From NCBI RefSeq assembly GCF_040954835.1, contig NC_090703.1:7745001-7809000 (forward strand): a stretch of 64,000 nucleotides of DNA, written 5' to 3'. This DNA is from Lepisosteus oculatus (lineage: Eukaryota > Chordata > Actinopteri > Semionotiformes > Lepisosteidae). Position 1 is the first letter of the stretch. Every line of letters starts with the position of its first letter. The position numbers and the translations under genes are program-made. The notes beneath the pieces were generated by a model. It ran no database searches. It saw only the letters and a program-made list of their open reading frames with translations, and was not told where the DNA came from. Shown piece by piece: positions 13,773 to 23,845 of this stretch.

Positions 13773-14008
13773 TCTCCGATCGCGGTTCCCAGCGATCCCC
13801 CCCGCCGGGGTGGGCTGATGAACTCTCCGGTACCGGAGTGCCGCGAAAAAAGGCGGCTGACTGGACAGGCCTACCCACAGCAGCCCCGTGTAATCCAAGT
13901 GGATGTTCTGCCCAACTAGTGCTACAGACGCGGAATTCATCTAAACACAAAATCCCACATACGTTCAATTTAACTTAATTACATAAAACCTTCCGTGTTG
14001 CAAATGAG

Positions 14009-14031
14009 TTTTTTTTTTGGGGGGGGGGGGG
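14009..14031. repeat. T10 G13 homopolymer junction
   Basis: Ten T residues are followed directly by thirteen G residues. The length is likely to vary between individuals and assemblies. Confidence 0.9.
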
Positions 14032-14165
14032 CAGATATCTTTTAATTCCAGTTTTGCTTCATTACGTGAATACCGCGACACCGAACACAGGATCCCACTC
14101 GTTTCCTATCTACAACCGTGGGGCACAAACGGCAGCAGACGTTAAGAAACCGTGTCGTACTTTAC

Positions 14166-14540
14166 CTTGATCCTCTGGATACAGGAGCGGAGATGGCGAT
14201 GAGGAGTGACCCCGGTTAGCAGTGGTAACACTTGGATGTGTTCAAGTCCAGTCTAATCAGCCTCCTCCAGCAGCGGCAACAGCAGAACAAGCTATCTTGG
14301 CCTTTTTCAGACAGCCAAACCCACAAGCACCTTTTACCTTCTATCGAAATAATCCTCCGAGTCCCATCAATAACAAAATCCGGATGAGTAAAAAAACGGA
14401 ACGAAATGAATCACATTCCCTGATTAATGACGGAATCGCCAGCTTGCGGGGCACCTCTCGGCTTTTTGGTTATTTTTCTTTTGACTGTAATTTGGGGCAA
14501 TCTCTCTTCACCCTATTGTCAATATTACTGGGCTGAGTCC
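14166..14540 (-). other. PPP2R5E: Candidate PPP2R5E 5' UTR exon 1
   Basis: On the minus strand a good donor, ATCAAG|GTAAAG, ends an exon at 14166. It is the best-placed donor between the CCAAT promoter elements at 14.6 kb and the coding exon at 9.9 kb. Family knowledge: vertebrate PPP2R5E begins with a non-coding first exon separated from the ATG exon by a large intron. The upstream limit is a guess based on the distance to the CCAAT boxes; no TSS can be read from sequence alone. Confidence 0.4.
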
Positions 14541-14665
14541 ATGGCACACATAACACAAGCACAACCTAACATGCCGCAAGGCCATGGCCCACGAACCACA
14601 GCCATTGGCCAGTTTGAAGCGGAGGCGGAACGCGATTGGTCCTCTTGACGCGTCCGTCAATTTTT
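14541..14665 (-). promoter_or_regulatory. PPP2R5E: Candidate PPP2R5E promoter with paired CCAAT boxes
   Basis: Two inverted CCAAT boxes (ATTGG on plus) lie at 14604-14608 and 14635-14639. They are 31 bp apart, close to three helical turns, a spacing seen in NF-Y-driven promoters. Between them is a GC-rich GGAGGCGGAAC element. No TATA box is evident. The position fits transcription of PPP2R5E leftwards from about 14.5 kb. Confidence 0.5.
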
Positions 14666-16080
14666 TTTCCGAGCACAGACGCTCCTAGAGAGATGAATAA
14701 GTAGCCTAGGTTGGAGTGCAACCGACTAGGAAGGAGATTGGGTAGGAGCGAAGGTGGAAAATTCCCCGTATGGAATGAAGCTAAACCTGCTCTGAGAGCC
14801 CTACCTCTGTCGTGCCGTACTCTACTGTACCGTCCCACTGGTGCGACAGTCACGGAGGGGGACTTGCTAAATTATCCTGGCTCCGCTGAAGTGGAGAAGA
14901 TTACTAAGTATGTCATCGTAAGTAATGCCAAAGACTTCTGAAGTAAGTGTAAAACTTAATAATAATAATAATAATAATTATAATAATAATAGTTTTAGCA
15001 TCAGTGTCATAAGTTATCTTGAGCATTTTATTAACACTGAGAAAATCAAACTTGTATATACAGGTACATGCTAAATCTAACCCAAGAGATGAAGTGGATT
15101 TAATTTTAAAAAAGTTGTCTCTCAAACGACATTTTGTTTTTATCTGCCGTTTTATCCTTTTGTGCGTGCGGGGCTTTACCATACCAATCTGTGGAAGTGG
15201 GCGGCAGTGGGTTTTTTTTGCCCAGGACTCTGGACAAAACGGGTCTACGAGTTCAAATTCTGGGTGAGACGCTGCAATTGTGCTCTAAAGCAAGACGGCT
15301 CGTTTAGAGTGGTCTAGATTAACCCAGAATTCAGATTCACAGTAAGGGGCAATATCATGTTTTTAACACAATAGAAAGCAAATCCTGTACAATTTTGTCA
15401 ATGCTGTTGATTAGCATTAAATTATTGGCAAAGTAAAAAACCTCGGAACTATGTCTGAAAAGGAGACTTTAACGTACTGGGAACTACAACATGGAAATAA
15501 TGGTCATATGATATGTGATGTTAAAGGTCCCTGTCTCCTCCTTTAGTATTGAGAGTTTGTTTGTTCACTGATTCCATGCCCCTTGAGTGAAATTCAGACC
15601 CGATCGTACACTGAAACCAAAAGGTCTTGAGTGTGAACAGGCCACACGACATTTCTCACTGTCGGGGGCAACTCAACTGTCTGTATACTGGTACTGCAGT
15701 CGAGTGTGTGTTTTGATCGCAGACAAACTTTCACCATAGTGTCTATCAGACATTAAGAGGAGAAGGTCAGATTCAAGCTGACTGATAAGAAGAAGGAAAA
15801 AACCCTGTCTTATTCGTAGCCTTTCATATTTTCTTTTTGCGTGTGTAGTCATTAACTCAAGAAGAAGTAAGAAGGCTTCATAGCCTTAAATACAAAACGA
15901 CAGATTATCATGGATTATGGGCTCAGGCAAGATTATCACCTAGAAAATTGCCCAAAGTAAAACAGTTCTGTAGATTTCTTTTGTAAATATTTGCACTGCA
16001 CATACAGAGTAAAGTAGTGTCGCATGCACTTGTCAGAACAGATCGCTACGTGTTAATTGTAGAGTTTATACAGGTAATTA
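14666..16080. other. Intergenic region upstream of PPP2R5E
   Basis: No coding sequence is recognisable. Just upstream of the PPP2R5E promoter the plus strand has a consensus donor (CATC|GTAAGT, GT at 14918-14919) that could belong to a divergent non-coding transcript. A TAA repeat follows. The remainder is unremarkable AT-rich sequence. Confidence 0.4.
14957..14991. repeat. (TAA)n microsatellite
   Basis: About a dozen TAA/AAT triplets with one interruption (ATTATAAT). Confidence 0.93.
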
Positions 16081-16087
16081 CATGTAG

Positions 16088-16408
16088 TAATAATAATCGC
16101 TTACACGTATATAGCGCTTTTCTGGACACTCCACTCAAAGCGTTTTACAGGTAATGGGGACTCCCCTCCACCACCACCAGTGTGCAGCCCCACCTGGATG
16201 ATGCGACGGCAGCCATAGTGCGCCAGAACGCTCACCACATACCTGCTATCAGTGGGGAGAGCAGAGTGATGAAGCCAATTCATAGAGGGAGATTAATTTG
16301 GCCAGGACGCCGGGGTTACGCCCCTACTCTTTTCGAGAAACGCCCTGGGATTTTTAATGACCACAGAGAGTCAGGACCTCGGTTTTAAGTCTCATCCGAA
16401 GGACATGT
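16088..16408 (-). mobile_element. 5S rRNA-derived SINE, 5'-truncated copy A
   Basis: Read on the minus strand, this copy contains the shared body and tail of the two longer plus-strand copies at 26.9 and 44.3 kb: the ACTCTCTGTGGTCATTAAAA block, the CTGGCCAAAT block, the CACTATGGCTGCCGT block, and the end AGTGGAGTGTCCAGAAAAGC then a TTATTATTA-type tail at 16088-16100. The 5S-like head is missing, consistent with 5' truncation at insertion. Confidence 0.8.
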
Positions 16409-16734
16409 GACCATAGTGGTTAGGGCTGTGGACCGGGATGGAGAACCCCGAGTCTAGACGATGCTCAGAAAAAAAGACAGGTACGTTTCTTTATTTTAGA
16501 GCTGCTTGCTTCTCTTTAAAAAATGGACTAAAATGAATGCTGTTACTTTGGTGAGCAAGTGAAACATTTTTTTGTGAAACATTTTGATGGCCTGTGTTTT
16601 GCCTGTGACATTGGTCAGATGAGTATGTTTGTCGCTAGCCTTTCAGCATCTGTTTTTCAGCGTCCAGCTTTCTGTTAGAGAAACACCCCTACAGCCAGTG
16701 CAGCACAGCTCAGCCTCTGGCCTGTGTACCTGTT

Positions 16735-16862
16735 CTTGGGGTCTCCACCCTTGCCGCTCCTGCCCTGCCAGTTCGTCCCTCACCGCCTGGGCACGAACCC
16801 GGGTCTCCGGCGTCACGCAAGAGGGATCTTGCCAGCTGAGCTAAAGGAGAACTCCTTCAGCC
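16735..16862 (-). mobile_element. tRNA-derived SINE head
   Basis: On the minus strand an A-box-like TTTAGCTCAGCTGGCAAGA is followed by the B-box-like GGGTTCGTGCCC at the correct distance for a tRNA-related Pol III promoter. The arms do not pair into an acceptor stem and there is no sensible cloverleaf end, so I call a SINE head and not a tRNA gene. Confidence 0.5.
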
Positions 16863-17490
16863 CGAGCGGCTGAAATCCCCGTTATACGCAGGGGCGTATT
16901 CGTTACACCTGCTCTGGTGATCTGTATGTTGCTACTCTTCACATGCTAACCTTTTCTGAGCCACATCCAGCATTCTGAATCAATACGCCTCAATATAAAA
17001 GTAAAGTATTCATTTGTGCACACCACAACAGCACTTTCATTTTGTTAGCAGATCTAATTTATTTCCCAGAATGCAATCACATGCTGCTACAACAACTGGA
17101 GTGTGTGTGTGGGTGGTCAGTGCAGCTGCTCTGGAACAAATGGTGATGCTGCCTAATGTGTGATATTGCTTAAATTGTCTTGGTGCTAGTTCAAGGGGCT
17201 TACATATTCTTTTACGGTGTGTTACACTCTTAAAGATGCTTCATTCTTCTAGGGAACCCATCTCAACGCTGTGTGCGTTATTAACCAGTGCTGTCATGAT
17301 GTGAAGGAATAAAAGCCTCCATCCCCAACGTCAGCATGCGCCTACTGCATTGTGCTTGTGTTATGTGCAGGACAGTGTGTCTCTGGCGATTCCAGTTCAT
17401 CTCTCCGCTGGAACACTTCGCCCTGATCTTCACTAGCAGTAACCAGAGGTGTTTCTTCGAAACAAGTAGATAACGTGTGTTATACTAGAT

Positions 17491-17798
17491 CAGGGTCTCT
17501 AGCCTTGGTCTTGGAGAGCCCCAGTCCAATTATCCTTATAGATCACTCTAAATCTTCTGTTATCTTAAAGATGAAGAATGCTTGTTGCTTTCCATTGATC
17601 AATAAAGCAAGTCATGTTTGAGTGAAGGAACACTGGTCCTTGATGGCTGATGAAGTATTTGGATTTTCTTTCCAAATGAGCTCTACATTGAACACACCAC
17701 CTGTTTAATCATAGTTAAACCGTTCCGGGGTTTTATAAATAGGTGAATTAGGGGTTACCTAACATACCTATCCAGGACCAGGACTGGAGACCCCACTG
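17491..17798. mobile_element. Candidate hAT-like non-autonomous DNA transposon (MITE)
   Basis: The left end CAGGGTCTCTAGCCTTGGTC and the right end, read inward on the minus strand as CAGTGGGGTCTCCAGTCCTG, are imperfect terminal inverted repeats of about 23 bp and begin with the CAGNG seen in hAT elements. The 308-bp interior has no coding capacity. Flanking bases ACTAGAT (left) and GCTAAAT (right) may be a decayed target duplication, but the match is imperfect. Confidence 0.5.
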
Positions 17799-17944
17799 CT
17801 AAATTCCCCTTCTTTTTTTGCTTAGGCTGGTTGCAGGTAAAGATTATTCAAAACGTTTCACAACTGAAGAAAAAAAATTGCAATTTCATATTGTGGTACA
17901 TTAATGCAGTGAGACTTATATAGGTATTTAAAGGCAACTGTAAT

Positions 17945-18092
17945 GGGCTGTATGGACCATCCCAGCAAAAATTCAGTGTCCTGGCTTCTTTCAAGAAATG
18001 GCTGGATAAGACCCTTGCAGTCATGAGAAACTAATTACCAAACAAGCTGGATAATGCAAATGGCCTCTTCTCGTTTGTAATTGTTTTTATCT
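17945..18092 (+). mobile_element. CR1/L2-type LINE 3' end fragment
   Basis: The segment AGAAATGGCTGGATAAGA followed by AATGGCCTCTTCTCGTTTGT is the terminal signature shared by many fish CR1/L2 copies. The same closing phrase appears in variant form at 37.68 kb. It is a short 3' fragment without ORF. Confidence 0.6.
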
Positions 18093-18094
18093 GG

Positions 18095-19164
18095 ATTAAT
18101 GCGAGTATGTATGCAATCCATATGAGACATGAGAAGGGGTGAGAGAAGGGAGAGAGGGGTCGTATGGTGATGATGTAACCCAGGAAGTGAACATTACTGC
18201 TAAGAGAAAGCAAATCATAAGCCAACATGGCAACTTGACTGAAAAAGAGGCATTGCAAAGGGTAAAACCTTTAAGCGTGCTTTTATTTTAGGAAAAAGAT
18301 GTATAATAACCTGAAGTTAATGAAGTGTATTGCTACTATAGCCATTCAAAAACAACCATGCTCACAGTATTTCATTTGGCTTCTGTGCTGCACAGTAATA
18401 TTCATCCATTTTTAACGATGACAAATAATGCAGTATGAGTCAAAACAGACAAATGCAGAACAGAGAGCAGCTCGACAGTCCCACTGACTTCAGTGGAAAA
18501 GAATGGAGCCATTTCTCCAAATTCCATCACGTACTCATGTTATTTTTTGCTGCAGAACAAACAAAGAACATGGCACCTCACAGGACGTGGTATCTGCCTG
18601 ACTTTCACAGGAAGTACACTGCTACTGGGATCGCCAAAATAACAGTGTCTGTGTGGCAGAGCACGGAACAGCACACGGCATTAAAACTCCAGTTTGGATG
18701 AAATCATTCAAAATACCGTTCAGAAAGGGCAGGTACCATTCTAACTTCTGCATAATCACTAACAGAATGGTCTGAATCCACTGGGAAAGATGCATGAAGC
18801 AATTCACCAGCCAGCGGTTACAAATGACCAATCAGGCAGAGTGCACTCTCCTGCTCCTTGGGGAAAGTCCACGCTCAAGACTAGCAGCCCATCCTGCTGA
18901 GCTTATCCCAGGCTGTTTGCTGCTTGAGCAGACTGAGAATGTGACTGTCCCAGAAGAGGTACTAGCACTTGGCGTGAAGTACTTCTACTCTGCGTGTACA
19001 GCAAGGATCTGAACCCACTACCTTTCGATTAGGGCTCCAGAGATTCCTGCCATTGAACCCCGGTGAAGCAGTGTCTGAACGTTTTTTTCAGTCTTAGGGG
19101 TTAAACACATCAATAAGTGTCATTCTCAATTATTTTCAGAATACATTCTGAAGTATCGTTTTGT
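18095..19164. other. Intergenic stretch downstream of WDR89
   Basis: No gene is recognisable. It contains scattered short open frames without homology and the tRNA-like SINE head at its right end. Confidence 0.4.
19005..19076 (-). mobile_element. tRNA-derived SINE head, short
   Basis: On the minus strand, GGGGTTCAATGGCAGGAATC resembles an A box and GTGGGTTCAGATCC a B box, with tRNA-like spacing. It is short and probably decayed. No convincing cloverleaf can be drawn. Confidence 0.4.
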
Positions 19165-19169
19165 ACAAT

Positions 19170-19175
19170 TTTATT
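19170..19175 (-). terminator. WDR89: Candidate WDR89 poly(A) signal
   Basis: AATAAA on the minus strand, 477 bp beyond the WDR89 stop codon. It is the first good signal after the stop that I noticed. No cleavage-site evidence exists in the sequence. Confidence 0.35.
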
Positions 19176-19364
19176 AACTTCAGTAAATCAGAAACGGGAT
19201 AAAGACGACTGCTGTTTCTGAACCCCCGTACACCCCATCAACTCCCTGAACGTTCAGTGTTCGAGTCATCTGAAGCACACAAAGACACTGCAGGGGCTTG
19301 CCTTGCTCTCTGCTTCCCCACACATTTTCTCAACCCCTGAGTCTGAAACAGCATCTGGAGAGGC

Positions 19365-19379
19365 CCATTAGAGGGCACC
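19365..19379 (+). promoter_or_regulatory. CTCF-like motif, plus orientation
   Basis: CCATTAGAGGGCACC matches the CTCF core CCASYAGRKGGCRSY with one mismatch, at the S position. It lies in the putative WDR89 3' UTR. Occupancy is unknown. Confidence 0.35.
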
Positions 19380-19412
19380 AGAGTGAGGTCTGGTTGTAGA
19401 AAATACAGTCAA

Positions 19413-19440
19413 CCCCCTTAAAGGTTGTAGTTTAAGGGGG
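19413..19440. other. WDR89: 10-bp perfect stem-loop in WDR89 3' region
   Basis: CCCCCTTAAA and TTTAAGGGGG form a perfect 10-bp inverted repeat with an 8-base loop, about 210 bp after the WDR89 stop. As RNA it would fold into a hairpin within the 3' UTR. It could also be a remnant transposon terminus, since the left flank reads TACAGTCAACC. Confidence 0.5.
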
Positions 19441-19651
19441 ATCACCTTCGAGATGCACTGATATGGTAACATACAGCTCTTCGATTCATTCATTACGTAC
19501 TGTATCAGAGGAGAGGCCTTTTCTCATTCACCCTGTACGGCTTACATGGACACATACCCTACAATCCAGGGTGCCATCTCGTCTTAATGACATATTCCTG
19601 CTGCGTTTCAAAGGAGCCTCATCTCCTGTCTCACTGGCAGACCGGTATCCC

Positions 19652-20815
19652 TCATTTCTTCTCCCTCTTCCCACTGCCGATGTCGCGAGCTCTGGCTTTG
19701 TGCCGCAGGGCTGGGGCGCTCTTCAGAGAGCTTCTCTTGTCGCTGGACAGCTCCACGGCACCCGGCTTCCACAGCAGGAGCTGTGCATCCTCCCCCCCGG
19801 TGAGCAGAGCGCCCCCTTCAGGGTCCCAGTGGAAGCAGCGCACGGTGGCGGAGTGGCCCCCCCGCAGGGCACACACCTGCTTCAGCCCCCCGGGGCCGCA
19901 GTCCAGGAGGTGCAGATCCCCGCGGTGCGTCCCGCCCAGGACCAGCAGCTTCTCCTCCGCCTCCAGCCAGGCGCCGCCGATGAAGTAGTCCAGGGGTCCG
20001 CCCCCATCGATGGGCGCGGCCTCCCGGGCCCGAGGGGAACTCAGCAGGGTGAGGGGCTCCTCGGTGTCCAGCCGGGCCGTGTCCCACAGGTAGACGCCCT
20101 CGTCGTGGCTCAGGCACAGCAGCTGGCCGTACCCCCGGCCCGCCCAGCAGACGCGGCTGACCGAGGACTCGGAGTTGCAGGTGCCGAGCAGGGCCTCCTC
20201 CTCCGAGCCCCGGCGGATGTCGAACACGTTGACCAGGCCGTCCGTGGAGCCCGAGGCCAGGCGGTCCGGGTCGCGGGGGTGGAAGCGGACCTGGGTGACG
20301 TCGTCGCTGTGGGACTCGGAGTACACCCCTAACGGTGCCCCCCCGCCCGCGCCGCTCCCCGCCATCCGGGCGTCCCAGAACACCAGGAAGCTGTCCTCCT
20401 CCAGCCGCTCCGTGCCGGCACACAGGACGGCGCCGCTGGGGCTGACGTCGAAGCTGCAGAAGGCGTGCGCGGAGCAGCCCCGGAACACCTGCACCGCGGC
20501 CGAGCCGGGGCTGCGCGCGTCCCAGCAGCGCGCCGTGCCGTCGGCGGAGCCGGAGAACAGCAGGCTGCCGGAGGCCGGGGCGAACCTCACCCCGCACACC
20601 GGGCCGCCGTGACCGCTGCAGCGCCCCAGCAGCCTCAGCGTGTGGCCGTGGTGCAGCCGGATGGAGCAGTCGGAGCAGGACACGGCGACCAGCTGGTCCG
20701 CGGAGCCGGCCGCCCGCTCCGCGCACGCCAGCTCCAGGAGGTAGGTGGGCTCCGCCATCGGCTCCGCTCGCCTGGCGATAGCGAGGGCCGCGAACGCGAC
20801 CTCCAGCCTTTCCAT
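19652..20815 (-). CDS. WDR89: WD repeat-containing protein 89
   Basis: This is a complete single-exon coding sequence of 387 residues, the same length as human WDR89, which also has an uninterrupted CDS. The N-terminus aligns with the family (EPTYLLEL near residue 22), and so do CSDCSIRLH (47-55), ADGTARCWDAR (91-101), FLVFWDAR (143-150), YSESHSDDVTQVRFHP (165-180), STDGLVNVFDI (190-200), CLSHDEGVYLWD (234-245), and GGHSATVRCFHW through LLTGGEDAQLLLWKPGAVE (319-355). These are WD-repeat blades of a beta-propeller, and the C-tail is basic. Its molecular role is poorly known; propellers of this type act as protein-interaction scaffolds. I chose the first Met because residues 1-20 align with the family start, although position -3 is C; Met20 is the fallback. 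The exon is far richer in GC and CpG than its flanks. A 5' non-coding exon is expected. Confidence 0.96.
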   Translation of the reverse strand: MERLEVAFAALAIARRAEPMAEPTYLLELACAERAAGSADQLVAVSCSDCSIRLHHGHTLRLLGRCSGHGGPVCGVRFAPASGSLLFSGSADGTARCWDARSPGSAAVQVFRGCSAHAFCSFDVSPSGAVLCAGTERLEEDSFLVFWDARMAGSGAGGGAPLGVYSESHSDDVTQVRFHPRDPDRLASGSTDGLVNVFDIRRGSEEEALLGTCNSESSVSRVCWAGRGYGQLLCLSHDEGVYLWDTARLDTEEPLTLLSSPRAREAAPIDGGGPLDYFIGGAWLEAEEKLLVLGGTHRGDLHLLDCGPGGLKQVCALRGGHSATVRCFHWDPEGGALLTGGEDAQLLLWKPGAVELSSDKRSSLKSAPALRHKARARDIGSGKREKK

Positions 20816-20838
20816 CCGTCCAGCAGCGAGCTGTCCTC
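20816..20838 (-). other. WDR89: Probable splice acceptor just upstream of the WDR89 ATG
   Basis: On the minus strand a pyrimidine-rich tract (CCCCTCCTCCTCTCCC) is followed by GTGAGGACAG, placing an AG acceptor at 20831-20832, about 15 bases before the ATG. This fits the known arrangement of non-coding 5' exons spliced to a single coding exon. I could not place the upstream exon. Confidence 0.4.
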
Positions 20839-23534
20839 ACGGGAGAGGAGGAGGGGAGAAAAGACACACCTGCAGTCAGGACTTCAGCGACACCTCTCCC
20901 GTTTCCCCAGGGTGTTCAACATCTACAAACCAGCTCTGCACTGTGGAGGCAAGGCAGGCTTCTACAACTGCTGGGGAAGCGAAATCAATTAGTCCATTTA
21001 TGGAACGATACGTGTTTTTTTTTTTAATATAGCTGCTCATGTCCAATTAACGCAAGGCAACGCCACAATATGACAACTGGTATCATTTTTTAAAAATCGG
21101 TCATTCTAAAAGAATGCGCAGTTCCTTTTTACGAGGAAAATGAGATGAAATTCAAGCAAAAATAAATTCGCGTTTCTTGTCTGTTTCAGGCAGGCAAAAG
21201 AAAAGTGTTTTCTCGTAATATCGGGGGGAATACACTTTGTCAGAACCTGTAATAATTCTGTCAGTTTCTTAGTTTACAGGCCTGCCGGGAAGAGAAAAGT
21301 TAATGACCGCATTACCGTGTAAACGTAACACTGGACTTGAAGGATAATATTCAGCGCGTATTAATTTTAGGATCTTTAATCAGTGTTAAAAATAAATTAT
21401 GTAAACATATCTGAAGGGAAAATGAGAACCCCAAATGCTCTAAAGCGTCATCCACCTTCGTACTCGGGTATTGATGAATAAACTATCCAGAATTATCTGT
21501 TAATTTTCGTTTCAGTATGTAATTTTTCTATTTTATGAATCCTATGTCGTTGACTCTAGTGCTAAGAATAATACTTTCTCGAATTAACAGATCTTCCTAC
21601 CTCCGAACGTAACTTTCTCCTGGATTGCAGTATCTAACTTTCAGCTGATACAAAACACCATGCGCAGTACTCGTGTGTAACACCATCTAAGGTCCCTTAG
21701 AAACCCATACTATCTTAAGAACATTTCCGCTTTAAAAAGGTCGTGCTCTATTTTACTCTTTTTTATAATGGTGGTTGCTCTTCAAAATTTGTTAATTAAA
21801 AAATGAATGTTAAATCAAATAAGTACCTAAACGTATATGTAAATCGGACTGTCATTAAATTAAAAGGTAAGGGGTTAAAAATAAGGTAACATCCGAATCC
21901 AAACCACCAGAGGGCAGTAAAGCACTATCTGCTGCCCTGTTCTGGAGACCCGAAGAATATACCAGAATCTAAGAAAACTAAGAATATAGTTTCCAAACAA
22001 GGTAATCAGTGCTGTTGGACCTTGTAGTTCTGCAAACCTAAGCAACTACATTTTATAATGCACTCATAATTCCCAGCTGTTAAGATGTTATGGGGCACTG
22101 GAGATTTTCTTTGTTTTGTTCTCAAACTCAAAACTGAGTGCAGTATTTATGTGCCTTGCGATCATCTGGAGTCTCATCCATTTAGTAGTCTTTAGTAGGT
22201 TGACCCCTACCAGGAATAAGTCACGTCTCTGACAATGGATGGATGGACTATTCTGCCCCATGTTGAAAGAATGACCTCACCATAGTAACTAGACACATTA
22301 ACGCAGACCAACATCTTGCAAGTGGTTTAATTTATTACTCTCCTTTCTTGTTTTAAACCGTAAAATCGTTCTAAATCAACAGTTGATTGGAAGTCCTTAT
22401 AAGACAACATGTCCAAAGAAACAATATTTCTGGATGTTTTAAAAATACTAAATATTTGTTAGTTGATTGTGGTCTACTTCACGGTGAATGAAGAGATTAC
22501 TGCTGTCTCTGGCAGACAGTGTTGGCTCTCCTTCTCAGAGGCAGTGTGTCTCAGTCTTGGAGTAGAGCTGTTAAGACTCTGTGGACACAGAGTACAGTCG
22601 TAATCCCCTGTGTACCATCCTGGGCTCTGGTCCTGTGATGAAAGAGTCAACACCTACTCACACTGAGACAACCAAACATCCATGTGTTACTCCAGCCCCT
22701 GTGTAACCTCCAGTATTTCTCGGGAGGCTCCTAATTTCTGAGCCTTTCTTGGAGTCTCTGGGTTTTTCAAGAGTTAATCACAATTAACTGTGATCCCAAC
22801 CCAACAGCATAAATAACGTTGTTACACCAAAAGCACCCAGTGATCAAATTTAACGTGGTACCTTTCAAGACCTCTAGAAGGATGATCAGCAACAGATAAC
22901 CAGAGATCACTTTCAATCAGGTTTTCAAAATCACAGATTGCATTTTCCTGCACAGAGAGATGATGGTCCCTTTAGGGAATTCCTCCTGTGATATACTCTG
23001 CTCTAAATCCCCATGTGATACAGTCAGCAAAGTGCATATATAGTATTCATCCTGGAAGAATATAGCTATTATCTACTTCTTCAGGTGCCTCTAAATGTTG
23101 ATGGTGATTGTTGATGGTTAATGGTGGAGACAGATGGTACTCTGTACTTTTGTTCCGTAATCACTATGCACACCCTTATCCACCTGCCCCCTACAGAGCA
23201 GACCCAGCGCTCTCTATGAATTTCAGATGCCAGAGGGATCCTTGGAGGACATGAGAATTGAATGTTCGATCTTGTATCCTGTGCTCGGTTCCTGGACTGG
23301 GGGCAGGCTGGAATCACAAGGCTGTCTTTGTGAAGAGAACAGAAGACGCCCTGAGGCTGTCTCTGCCAGCTGTCCAGCTGAAATGTGATCCAGGAGGCTC
23401 CTATCAGTGAGGCCTGCCCAGGAAAATAGGATATCATCCACACTTTGCTTTTCCTGCTATGGATTGGTCATGGGTGGCTCTAACTTCCTGTACAGCAGGC
23501 TTCCTGGTCAACATCAGGTTTGCATGAACATAAA
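20839..23534. other. WDR89 upstream region
   Basis: This region should contain the WDR89 promoter and non-coding first exon, but no clear CpG island or TATA box fixes their position. Sequence from about 21.0 to 22.1 kb is AT-rich and free of obvious repeats. A CTCF-like site lies at 21904. Beyond 22.1 kb I see no gene. Confidence 0.3.
21904..21918 (+). promoter_or_regulatory. CTCF-like motif, plus orientation
   Basis: CCACCAGAGGGCAGT matches the CTCF core CCASYAGRKGGCRSY at every position. It is not inside a recognised repeat. It lies about 1.1 kb upstream of WDR89. Confidence 0.5.
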
Positions 23535-23845
23535 CTAAGTGTGCAAATGACAGAAGGCCAATAGCCCATCTTGCTTGCTTGGTTAATAATAGCCAATTGA
23601 TCCAAATATCTCAACCAGGCATTTCTTGAAAGAATCCAGGGTACTGGCCTTGACAACATGAAGAAGAGAATTTGCATCGCTGAAGTCCGATCAATACTTT
23701 CCGCTACAGCAAATTGTGTGTAAAATCTGTTAAATAAATAAGTAAATGGGTACATTTTTTGGTGAAGTTTAACAGTTGAATGGAGCACGTGTGGAGAAAT
23801 CTTCAAGGTTTCTGTGTTCTGCTCGTTTACGACTGATCCCACAAT
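23535..23845 (-). mobile_element. CR1/L2-type LINE 3' fragment, minus orientation
   Basis: On plus, GCAAATGACAGAAGGCCAATAGCCCATCTTG begins a block typical of reversed fish CR1/L2 3' regions; it continues with the 'last exposed residues' style motifs around 23.63-23.73 kb and an AAATAAATAAGTAAA stretch. It is heavily diverged, without ORF. Confidence 0.5.

Larger units (their letters stand above)
9942..14165 (-). other. PPP2R5E: PPP2R5E intron 1
   Basis: This is the interval between the candidate 5' UTR exon and the first coding exon. Its 3' end has a tandem TAGCAG (NAGNAG) acceptor at 9942-9947. The part nearest the promoter (about 13.2-13.9 kb) is GC- and CpG-rich, like a CpG island spilling into intron 1, and carries C, CT/CA and T/G runs. 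Long overlapping frames on both strands at 13.35-13.98 kb come from this composition and simple repeats and match no protein I recognise. From 9.95 to 13.1 kb I see ordinary AT-rich intron. Confidence 0.5.

Noticed and set aside
13352-13978. 208-residue plus-strand open frame, with long minus frames over the same DNA
   Set aside because: It overlaps a CpG-rich intron part with CT/CA repeats, is open in several frames at once, and has a proline/serine/histidine-rich sequence without a domain or splice context.
16780-16860. tRNA gene on the minus strand
   Set aside because: A and B boxes are present, but no acceptor stem or plausible cloverleaf closes. Better explained as a tRNA-derived SINE head.
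19463-20332. 289-residue plus frame and 349-residue alternate minus frame over WDR89
   Set aside because: GC-rich shadow frames. Only the 387-residue minus frame shows family identity.
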